Shown here one piece after another: positions 27,285 through 34,416 of a stretch of 64,000 nt of DNA. The stretch comes from Bacillota bacterium (GTDB lineage Bacteria; Bacillota; Clostridia; Christensenellales; SZUA-584). Location: positions 1 through 64,000 of the forward strand of contig JAEWTW010000032.1 in the NCBI GenBank assembly GCA_023397655.1, in the 5' to 3' direction. Below the pieces are notes generated by a model. That model saw only the letters and a list, made by a program, of their open reading frames with translations. It made no database searches and was not told where the DNA came from. The translations under genes were made by a program, and so were the position numbers. Each line of letters begins with the position of its first letter. The stretch's first letter is position 1.

Positions 27285-28349
27285 ATGAAATCGACTCAAG
27301 ATTCTTTTTATTGCCCATCGTGCGGGGCTGAAATGAATTCAGAAGGCATTATGTCAGAATGTACACATTGCGGTCATAAAGAACAGGCCTGCTTTGCCAG
27401 CTCAGATACGGAAGATCTTGATTTCAGCGCCATAGAGTCGGAGTCCATGTGGATGGAGCCTGTCAATCAGCGCTGCAGCAGCTGCGGCAGTGAAAACGCA
27501 CGGCTTTCCGACGATGCGTCAGGCAATTGCCTGCATTGTGCAGAGCAAAAAATGGTGCCTTCGGACAAGCCATATGGCGTTCGGCCTTCCATGGTTGCAC
27601 CGTTTAAACTGACATCTGAACAGGCCGCTGCCAGCCTTGGAGATTGGCTTAAAAAGCGTTTTCTTGCTCCCTTCTCTTTCAGAAAAGAGCTGTACTCCGG
27701 CAATATAAACGGGCTTTTTCTGCCTTACTGGAGCTTTGGTGCAAATGCAAACTCCGAATATACCGGCCAGGCCGGCAGCTATTATCGCGATACCGAAGTC
27801 AACACCTCCTCCGCGGGCGACCGGACCGAAGCAAAGAGCCGCCGCGTCCGCAAGGTGCGCTGGCGCATGGTATCCGGCAGTTACGGTAAAAAATTCAGCG
27901 ATATTATATTCATGGATGCCAGCTATACCGATGCCAAAGTCATCAAGCGCATTGAGCCTTTTAAACTCAACGAAATTGTCAAGTATGATGACAAGTATGT
28001 CAAAGGTTTCGCTGTGGAGCGCTACAGCCAGGGGCTCAAAGCAAATTGGGAACGTGCAAAAGCGCACACGGGCTCCGTACTTCGCAGCGACATTACCGCC
28101 ATTGTAAAGCGCGGCAGCGACGTAACGGGAGCCGTCAACATTTGTACAAAATATACTGATATCAGCTACGGGCTTATTCTGATGCCGCTCTGGATATCCA
28201 CCTATCGTTTCCGTAATAAGGCATTCAATGTCTATATAAATGGACAAACCGGCGAAACATACGGAGAGTCGCCGGTCAGTATACTGAAGATTGGAATTGT
28301 CGTGCTGGCTTTGGCTGCAGCAACGGCTCTGTTGCTATGGCTTCTGTAA
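27285..28349 (+). CDS. Zinc-ribbon membrane protein, function unknown
   Basis: A 354-residue protein; ATG with AAGGGG 8 nt upstream. The N terminus has three CxxC pairs (CPSCG, CTHCG, CSSCG) plus CLHC, forming two zinc ribbons. The middle is a beta-rich region (LPYWSFGANANSEYTGQAG) and the C terminus has one hydrophobic helix (ILKIGIVVLALAAATALLLW). Similar proteins are annotated loosely as zinc-ribbon or PriA-like, but no helicase motifs are present. It is the only plus-strand gene between 0.5 and 49 kb and stands alone. Confidence 0.75.
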   Translation: MKSTQDSFYCPSCGAEMNSEGIMSECTHCGHKEQACFASSDTEDLDFSAIESESMWMEPVNQRCSSCGSENARLSDDASGNCLHCAEQKMVPSDKPYGVRPSMVAPFKLTSEQAAASLGDWLKKRFLAPFSFRKELYSGNINGLFLPYWSFGANANSEYTGQAGSYYRDTEVNTSSAGDRTEAKSRRVRKVRWRMVSGSYGKKFSDIIFMDASYTDAKVIKRIEPFKLNEIVKYDDKYVKGFAVERYSQGLKANWERAKAHTGSVLRSDITAIVKRGSDVTGAVNICTKYTDISYGLILMPLWISTYRFRNKAFNVYINGQTGETYGESPVSILKIGIVVLALAAATALLLWLL

Positions 28350-28598
28350 GCCTATTCCGGCGTTCTCAATCAACATTATTTTTTCGCTGCGGCTCAGCTT
28401 TTTCAAAGCATACTCGCGGCGCATCGCTTCGTTGCGGGTGTCATAGCTTTCTGTATATCTGAGCTGTGCAGGCAGCCGGCTTCTCACATATTTGCTGCCC
28501 CGTCCGGCATTATGCTGACGCAGCCTGTTTTCAAGATCCGGCGTCCAGCCGGTATACAGGCTGCCGTCCGCACATTCCAGCATATATACCCAGAACAT
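28335..28598 (-). CDS. GIY-YIG domain protein (YhbQ/YazA type)
   Basis: An 87-residue single-domain GIY-YIG nuclease-fold protein. The signature appears as WVYMLECADGSLYTGWT, with the catalytic Arg in LENRLRQHNAGRGSKYVRSR and the Glu in RNEAMRREYALKKLSR. The role of these stand-alone proteins is poorly defined, possibly DNA repair. It overlaps the convergent upstream neighbour by 15 bp and lies 3 bp after degV. Confidence 0.92.
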   Translation of the reverse strand: MFWVYMLECADGSLYTGWTPDLENRLRQHNAGRGSKYVRSRLPAQLRYTESYDTRNEAMRREYALKKLSRSEKIMLIENAGIGLQKP

Positions 28599-28601
28599 GA
28601 T

Positions 28602-29441
28602 CTATTTATACAGGAAGAGTACGCCGATGGTTCCGGGACCGCAGTGTGTTGAAATCGTTGGAGACGCATCCGTAATCATCACATTTGTAAAACCGAACTC
28701 GTTTTCAAGACGGGTTTTTACCGCTTGTGCTTTATCCGACAGACAGTGAGTGACGAATATTCGTTTTGGATCAATGTCCGACGCCCTTTCCATCACCTGA
28801 TCAAAGTATTTGTCCACAAAATGAGCTCCCCGGAATTTGGAGGATGGAACGATTTCACCCCCGCTCAGTTCCAGTTTGGGCTTAATCTGCAGCCGGCTGC
28901 CCACGATGGATACCAGCCGAGAGCAGCGTCCGCCCATATACAGATATTTCAGCGTATCCACCACAAAGCTTGCCTGCACCTTGTCGCGGATGCTGAGCGC
29001 ATGGTTTGTGATTTCATCAAGGCTCGCACCGGCCAGCGCCAGATCAGATGCTTCCAGAACCTGCAGTCCAACACCGGTGGACAGGCTCATCGAATCCACA
29101 ATGGATATCCTGTCGCTCCCGATCTGTTCTAATGCTGTTTGTGCGTTCTGCATCGTACTGGATAAATGACTGCTGATGCCGGTAAAGAAAATGTCATATC
29201 CTTCATCCAGCCACTTTTGAAATACAACTTCAAAATCATAGGCGTTCACAGCGGCCGATTTGGGAAGCACTCCGGTAGAATCGGCAAATTCAAAAAGCAT
29301 CTGGCTGGACAAATTCTGATCGTCCGGATATGTATCCTCACCCAGTATGATGTGCAGTGGTACGCGTTCGATTTCGCGCTCTTTCAACAAGTTAAACGGC
29401 AGATCGCATGTACTGTCAGTGATAATCTTCACTTTGCTCAT
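28602..29441 (-). CDS. DegV family fatty-acid-binding protein
   Basis: A 279-residue EDD-fold protein. KIITDSTCDLP at the start, FFTGISSHLSSTMQNA in the middle and YLYMGGRCSRL are family hallmarks. DegV/FakB proteins hold a fatty acid for phosphorylation by FakA. Several copies are usual in Bacillota, and no fakA is near. TTAGGAG precedes the ATG. Its upstream region received the transposon, whose left end begins 169 bp before the ATG. Confidence 0.94.
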   Translation of the reverse strand: MSKVKIITDSTCDLPFNLLKEREIERVPLHIILGEDTYPDDQNLSSQMLFEFADSTGVLPKSAAVNAYDFEVVFQKWLDEGYDIFFTGISSHLSSTMQNAQTALEQIGSDRISIVDSMSLSTGVGLQVLEASDLALAGASLDEITNHALSIRDKVQASFVVDTLKYLYMGGRCSRLVSIVGSRLQIKPKLELSGGEIVPSSKFRGAHFVDKYFDQVMERASDIDPKRIFVTHCLSDKAQAVKTRLENEFGFTNVMITDASPTISTHCGPGTIGVLFLYK

Positions 29442-29501
29442 AAGTTGTCTCCTAATGCCAGAAGTAATATATAGATGATACCAGTTTATAAAGACTTATA
29501 A

Positions 29502-29531
29502 ATTATACCATTACAGAATGAGCATGTCCAA
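29502..29531 (-). promoter_or_regulatory. degV promoter
   Basis: TTGGAC (29526-29531), an 18-bp spacer and TATAAT (29502-29507) on the minus strand. It lies outside the transposon, about 74 bp from the target duplication. Confidence 0.72.
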
Positions 29532-29604
29532 GCAATAATATAATGATATGATCATTAATTATACTGAACGGTTTATGGCAACCATTTCAATCCATACGCA
29601 TACG

Positions 29605-29609
29605 GTTGC
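29605..29609. repeat. Left target-site duplication GTTGC
   Basis: GTTGC directly abuts the TGTC left terminus; the identical GTTGC abuts the right terminus at 49055-49059. A 5-bp duplication is the rule for Tn7-like and Tn5053-like elements. Confidence 0.88.
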
Positions 29610-29753
29610 TGTCTTCAATACCTGCTATTTGCACTTTTTGGACAGCTTCTATTATAGTTTTCGATTAGGTTATTGGAATATAAGTTTGCACTTTAGGTTG
29701 TTTTATAATGTGTTGTTTGCATTTTGCTACAAATTCTATTATGAGCTTTGCAC
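29610..29753 (+). repeat. Left transposon end with four transposase-site-like repeats
   Basis: The terminus TGTC at 29610 is followed by TTTGCAC at 29628-29634 and 29685-29691, TTTGCAT at 29716-29722 and TTTGCAC at 29747-29753. All have the same orientation; steps are 57, 31 and 31 bp. Flanking T-rich sequence is also shared (site 1 and 2: TTTGCACTTT). Arrays like this bind TnsB in Tn7-like elements. The space up to tniQ holds no gene. Confidence 0.82.
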
Positions 29754-29763
29754 TATTAACAAC

Positions 29764-31026
29764 TCAGATACCTGCTTTTCCCCTGGCGTTTTTAACCACT
29801 TCCCTCAATATTGGATTCCGCTTTATGGTCATCACATGGAATCCTAATCTATCCGCAATTATTTGTTGCGTCGGAACAACACCTTGCTCAGCCAATATTA
29901 GCACTTCCTTCTCTATCATTTTAATTAGATTGTCCCAATATTTCTGGTTATACTCATCAATCCTATTCCAAATATATTCAATGACATATGTCGGTAAACA
30001 GCTATCCGAGTAGAGCAATTGCCCATAAACTTCTTTTACGGTTATTTGTTTGGATAACTCCTTTTGCAATAAGAAATTATCCACACTGCTCATAACTTCG
30101 AGCGACTTAACGTCATCGATTGTATATCGCTTGCATTCATTTCTTTTTACTTCGCTTTTTAGCAAGGCTCTTTTGTCTATATCCAGAAAGCGAAGTAACT
30201 TCTCAATAAAATCAGAACTGATGTCTGTAGCAAAAAATTGTTCAACCGTTAAGCCGGCAATGCTTAGATATCTAATTAGTCTCTGCGGAGTAAAGAATGC
30301 CCTGTCTTTGTTTTTAATATAATTGTATATCTTCTTTCTATCGTTGCCCGATAGGTTCCTAAAGTGCATGTGAGTACCACGATATCCGTCATGTAATAAG
30401 AACAGCAGAGTACATGCCATCTGTATCTGGTAATTCATGTCCGGATTTGGGGTCAACCCTTTTGCTTTGTCATCCAGTAAATACCGCCACTGTTCATAGA
30501 GATACAACTGGCTTTCGAGGCACTTCGTCTCAGCACTTAGTTCGTCAGGCCTATAAAGTAATGCCATGCACTTGTGGCACCTCAGGGCACCAAGGTAATC
30601 TGTGATATACGGTTGCTTCTCGCCACATTCAGGGCATTCGGATAATAGAGGAGTATGGTGGACATCACAGGTTTCGATATCGCTCAATTGCCATAGCAAT
30701 TTGTAAATACCATTCTGCCCAAGGCAATATGGACAAAACCGCCGATATTCAACTTCAAACCTACCGGCTAATATAAGATGCCCTGGGTTTTTGAGATTTT
30801 TATAATCAGGCGAGAACTTCTTGAACGCCGGTATCATGGTTATTGAACAAATATCATCCCGGCTCAATCCCGTTATGGCTGAAATGGCATTAATGTCAAC
30901 ATGCCTTTGCGCAAGAAAATCAATCAAGTACATTTTGCCGGCTTCCTTGAGACTACCGGACGTCTTGCGTATATCATTGATAAGTCTATTGACATCTTGA
31001 ATATGATTTTCTTTTGCGGCTCGCAT
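29764..31026 (-). CDS. tniQ: TniQ-family transposition targeting protein
   Basis: A 420-residue protein from the first ATG. The zinc-binding part is clear: RFCPYCLGQNGIYKL, CDVHHTPLLSECPECGEKQPY and LRCHKCMALLY. The C terminus has a helix-turn-helix (TQQIIADRLGFHVMTIKRNPILREV) like TnsD. TniQ/TnsD proteins choose the target and recruit TnsC. In the same frame, upstream of the ATG, codons 31074-31027 read TIRLKRQSEESLSGYL, the usual TniQ N-terminal motif. No ATG, GTG or TTG precedes it, so the start is either CTG near 31089 or 31077, or damaged. Confidence 0.88.
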   Translation of the reverse strand: MRAAKENHIQDVNRLINDIRKTSGSLKEAGKMYLIDFLAQRHVDINAISAITGLSRDDICSITMIPAFKKFSPDYKNLKNPGHLILAGRFEVEYRRFCPYCLGQNGIYKLLWQLSDIETCDVHHTPLLSECPECGEKQPYITDYLGALRCHKCMALLYRPDELSAETKCLESQLYLYEQWRYLLDDKAKGLTPNPDMNYQIQMACTLLFLLHDGYRGTHMHFRNLSGNDRKKIYNYIKNKDRAFFTPQRLIRYLSIAGLTVEQFFATDISSDFIEKLLRFLDIDKRALLKSEVKRNECKRYTIDDVKSLEVMSSVDNFLLQKELSKQITVKEVYGQLLYSDSCLPTYVIEYIWNRIDEYNQKYWDNLIKMIEKEVLILAEQGVVPTQQIIADRLGFHVMTIKRNPILREVVKNARGKAGI

Positions 31027-31178
31027 TAAATAACCGGACAGAGACTCTTCCGACTGTCGTTTGAGCCTTATCGTCAGTCTACTTTCCAGAACAATAACCC
31101 CAATAAATTTTTCTATTCTTTTATTTATTCGGGATAATTGTCGGATTGCATTAATGTTAATACATGGCTGTGGCGTTA

Positions 31179-31910
31179 TTAGTAGTTAAAGAGTTGATTA
31201 TACTCCTTTATCTGTATACTTATATACGCAGTCATTTCGGGGGCAATTCTCTTTAAGACTTGCCGGGTAATACCAAGGCTGGAATATACTTCGCGTCCGC
31301 TCACCCTTGCTCCATAATGACTGTCTAAGCAAGTGCGGAATGCCGCATGTATATCAGCTTTAATCTTATCCGCCCTGATTCGGCTTTGTTCTTCTTTCAT
31401 GGCAGCAACCAGCTGAAATCCGCCCCATAGGCGCAATGTTCGATTACATATACCAACCTTTTTGCATACCTTGCCAATGGTTATATCTTCATCTGCACAC
31501 AGCATGTCTTGCAGAACGGGCTCGATGTGTTCAGATAGTTTTTCTCTATTGCAAGTAGGCTCAATCCTTCGTTCTCTTATTTTGGCTCTCAGGACATTCT
31601 GGTGATATCTATAGAATAGGAATTCATAGTAGCTCTTCCATGAATTCCATTGCCTAATACTATTAAACGATTCCCCGGATTGAACGGCATGTATAACAGC
31701 GTTAAGCACGGCGTTGTCTGCTATAACATGATAGTTCTCAAAGAGGAAGACGCCTCTGGAATCATAATATGCGATGGCACATTTTAAGTCATAGACTTTA
31801 AAACCGGAATCGGCTGATAACGCTCCGAGCGATATTATCGTCCCTTTGATAGTCTTCAATATTGAATAAATCGCGATGAACTTAGTCTTTTCAATAAGTC
31901 GATTCCCCAT
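31179..31910 (-). CDS. Unrecognised transposon gene with helix-turn-helix motifs
   Basis: A 243-residue protein if it starts at the ATG at 31910; the frame is open to 32030, inside the macro-domain gene. I do not recognise the N-terminal half. The C-terminal half has two likely helix-turn-helix units, ITIGKVCKKVGICNRTLRLWG and SGREVYSSLGITRQVLKRIAP, spaced like the DNA-binding repeats at the C terminus of TnsD proteins. It has no zinc-finger cysteines and no DDE or nuclease motif. Its place beside tniQ suggests a second targeting or DNA-binding factor, possibly a split or truncated TnsD. This is inference. Confidence 0.6.
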   Translation of the reverse strand: MGNRLIEKTKFIAIYSILKTIKGTIISLGALSADSGFKVYDLKCAIAYYDSRGVFLFENYHVIADNAVLNAVIHAVQSGESFNSIRQWNSWKSYYEFLFYRYHQNVLRAKIRERRIEPTCNREKLSEHIEPVLQDMLCADEDITIGKVCKKVGICNRTLRLWGGFQLVAAMKEEQSRIRADKIKADIHAAFRTCLDSHYGARVSGREVYSSLGITRQVLKRIAPEMTAYISIQIKEYNQLFNY

Positions 31911-32541
31911 ATCCAAAACATAACGGCATCCTTCCGAAGTATCTTTCTGGCCGGCGCATATCCGTTTGGGCCTTATAACGCAGGCCATGATACCTCGAAT
32001 CATCGTAATCACCAACGTAGTTTTCGTCAATGAATGCCTCCACCTCGCCGAGCAGTTCTCGGCTTACCGAGAATGACATTTTATCAAACACCACGAGAGT
32101 TATCTCAATCTCGTGCTCGGTAAGGTAGTCCTGAAATGCGGTTGTCGCAACACGAAGGGCTTCCGCTTTTGGATAGCCGTAAATGCCGCTTGAGAGCAGC
32201 GGAAACGCTACGCTATCGCAACTATTTTCCGCGGCTCGTTTAAGAGAATTTATGTAGCAGGCTCTAAGTAACGCCTCTTCACCGTGCTTGCCGTCCTGGT
32301 ATATGGGCCCCGCTGTATGGATGACATACTTTGCGTAAAGCTGAAAGCCCGGTGTGAAGACAGCGTCACCCGTCTTAATCGGTGCGAGTTTATCACAAGC
32401 GGCTTGAAGTTTGGACGCTCCCGCCGCTTTGAATATGGCTCCGGATACCCCGCCACCCATCTGGAGCGAGGTGTTTGCGGCGTTGACAATTGCGTCAACT
32501 TCCAGTTTAGTTATATCATGGCGTATTATTGTAAAGGGCAC
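31891..32541 (-). CDS. Macro-domain protein (ADP-ribose binding), C-terminally truncated
   Basis: A 216-residue protein starting at GTG. The macro domain is complete: VDAIVNAANTSLQMGGGVSGAIF binds ADP-ribose, and FPLLSSGIYGYPKAEAL forms the distal loop. Such domains remove or bind ADP-ribose or O-acetyl-ADP-ribose. Clostridial relatives I recall continue past IDENYVGDY with a helical domain of over 100 residues. Here that part is replaced by an unrelated tail, and the gene overlaps the next by 20 bp. It follows the HD-domain gene by 40 bp. Confidence 0.88.
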   Translation of the reverse strand: MPFTIIRHDITKLEVDAIVNAANTSLQMGGGVSGAIFKAAGASKLQAACDKLAPIKTGDAVFTPGFQLYAKYVIHTAGPIYQDGKHGEEALLRACYINSLKRAAENSCDSVAFPLLSSGIYGYPKAEALRVATTAFQDYLTEHEIEITLVVFDKMSFSVSRELLGEVEAFIDENYVGDYDDSRYHGLRYKAQTDMRRPERYFGRMPLCFGYGESTY

Positions 32542-32581
32542 ACGGTCACCTCGTTCTCTTTATCAACGCCAAAAAGCGCAT

Positions 32582-33178
32582 TTATTTACTCGTAGCGCCC
32601 ATAAAATACTTGGTATAACGCTTCTTATCCTCATACATATGGGCTTGCCAATAGTCAGCGTAATGTAATAGCAACGTCAGTGGAGCTTCCTTATGAGCAA
32701 CAATCTCGTTTTCCTTGATGTACTGCCCGTCATGGCAGCATATGGCCTGTGTTTCATCGTCCGATAGTGTTATGTGCTGAGTAGCCAGATAAAGGCTTCT
32801 GACTCCCAGTCCCATTGCCACTGAGTCCGGATTGTAGTAGTACCCTTCATAATCACCGAATCCCTTTTTGTATAAGGGATGTTCAGGACTGCCAAGTTTA
32901 CCGACGTCATGGAACAACCCGCAGATTATACAACTTTCATCTTCAAGAGATGGCATTAGGCAGGATTTTAGAGTTAAGAATTGATAAGCAACACCAACAG
33001 AATGCATCAACAAACCTTTTTCGCAAGCAAGATGATATCTCGTACTGGCAGGAGAAGTCAGCCATGTCGTTTTGCTCTCCAGAAAATTAATGAACCCAGC
33101 GAATTCTTCTTTTCTGAAAACTATTTTATTCTTTAAGTCGGCATACAAGTTATCAACATTATCTAAATTAACAAGCAT
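32582..33178 (-). CDS. HD-domain phosphohydrolase
   Basis: A 198-residue HD-superfamily protein. Metal ligands: His in KGLLMHSVGVAY, the HD pair in CGLFHDVGKLGSPEHPLY, His in AICCHDGQY and Asp in LLHYADYWQAH. These enzymes hydrolyse phosphate bonds in nucleotides or nucleic acids; the substrate is unknown. AGGAG precedes the ATG and it overlaps the upstream nuclease-like gene by 11 bp, so the two are probably made together. Confidence 0.85.
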   Translation of the reverse strand: MLVNLDNVDNLYADLKNKIVFRKEEFAGFINFLESKTTWLTSPASTRYHLACEKGLLMHSVGVAYQFLTLKSCLMPSLEDESCIICGLFHDVGKLGSPEHPLYKKGFGDYEGYYYNPDSVAMGLGVRSLYLATQHITLSDDETQAICCHDGQYIKENEIVAHKEAPLTLLLHYADYWQAHMYEDKKRYTKYFMGATSK

Positions 33179-34286
33179 TATATTCTCCTGCGGAAAGCCT
33201 CTTGTCTATATATTTGGCAGCATAATCTGAAAGGGCTTCCATTAGGGGCACGTTATCAGGGCTAAATTTCGCACATGCGAAAGATTTCTGATTTTTACCT
33301 ACCCCGATACGATATATCCCAAATGTTAAATGCTTCTGATAATCTTCTGGCAAGTTGTCATTACGGAGTCCAAGAACAACACTATTGTCCTCATCTGTGA
33401 ACACCTTAACCACTGTAACCGCATTAACCTTAAAGCTATACGAACCATTTTGCTTAAGGCATTGACATCCAGTTGTTGTTTGGATTAGATTTACAAGTTT
33501 TTGAGCTGCTTTTTTTTGCTCCAGTGACCATTTCATAAAATTTGCAGTCAGTTTTGGTGAGCCCAACAACTTCCCGGTGTCGGCCGGCAACCCAAGAAAT
33601 GCTCTTGCCGCGTTACCGTAATAACCTTGATTCCTTTGCACAACACCTACTTTTTCGAGCATTTCGTAAGATACAAGACCAAAGCTGTGGCAATTTGCAT
33701 CCCACCTATCAAAAACGGGTGGGATGTAATCAAAATTATTAAAGGGCTTCACTCCGAGGGAATCGTTGGTCAGCGCAACAAATGAAAAATCGGCAGCATG
33801 CTGGAACTTGTTACACATTTGGATAATCGATTGATTCTTAAGCCTGCGGCCCAAATCTTCCCCATATGATTTTGCGGTTTCTTTAGTTTCCTCAATAAAA
33901 CCGTTATTGGGGGATTTCTTAAATGCTTCGACGAAGCGGAATTTCAATGCTAACTGGATATTGATTTTACTTGCGTTGTTCTTATATGATGCAGGTGCTC
34001 TTATTGCAGCATCCTCATAGCAGCAGACCTTCGCTTCTAAAAAAATTACATGCTGCGTCTTATCGGTTTCGCTCGCAATAATAATAAGGTCAGGATTGCC
34101 AAATTCAGAAAGGGACGGTTCGACAATAAAGTCCATAGTGCTAAGATTCTCAATCCAATTCGGTCTGTTACCGTCCGCAAATTTAATTGCTCTAAGGAAT
34201 GCTTTTTGCGCTTCGATACTGTCCTTAATATCGAGAATTATGCCATTGACGATGCCGCGTTCCCCGTAGAAAAGTATATTTATCAT
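33168..34286 (-). CDS. PD-(D/E)XK nuclease-like protein, BREX-associated
   Basis: A 372-residue protein. A nuclease-fold core is suggested by FGNPDLIIIASE followed by HVIFLEAKV, giving PD...ExK with the expected spacing. A helical region and a beta-rich C-terminal part (KVFTDEDNSVVLGLRND) follow. I do not recognise a named family. It lies 130 bp after brxL, separated from the core operon, and is coupled to the HD-domain gene. A restriction-type effector or partner of BREX is possible; the catalytic claim is only motif-based. Confidence 0.65.
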   Translation of the reverse strand: MINILFYGERGIVNGIILDIKDSIEAQKAFLRAIKFADGNRPNWIENLSTMDFIVEPSLSEFGNPDLIIIASETDKTQHVIFLEAKVCCYEDAAIRAPASYKNNASKINIQLALKFRFVEAFKKSPNNGFIEETKETAKSYGEDLGRRLKNQSIIQMCNKFQHAADFSFVALTNDSLGVKPFNNFDYIPPVFDRWDANCHSFGLVSYEMLEKVGVVQRNQGYYGNAARAFLGLPADTGKLLGSPKLTANFMKWSLEQKKAAQKLVNLIQTTTGCQCLKQNGSYSFKVNAVTVVKVFTDEDNSVVLGLRNDNLPEDYQKHLTFGIYRIGVGKNQKSFACAKFSPDNVPLMEALSDYAAKYIDKRLSAGEYNAC

Positions 34287-34416
34287 TCTTGATACCTCTC
34301 TTACTTATGGGTAAATATTAGCAATATAAGTGTTCCTTTTTATGTACACCAATAACGGGACGAGCCGAGAATACGCTTTTAACATACAATGACATCTGTT
34401 CTAATTCCACAAACTC

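Noticed and set aside
29548..29847. A 99-codon plus-strand frame across the left transposon end
   Set aside because: It runs through host DNA, the target duplication and the transposase-site array. The product is low-complexity and no ribosome site precedes it.
29764..31026. A CRISPR-guided transposon (CAST), suggested by tniQ
   Set aside because: No CRISPR array, Cas12k, Cascade or tracrRNA-like segment is seen between the ends, and tniQ is long with a TnsD-type C-terminal HTH.
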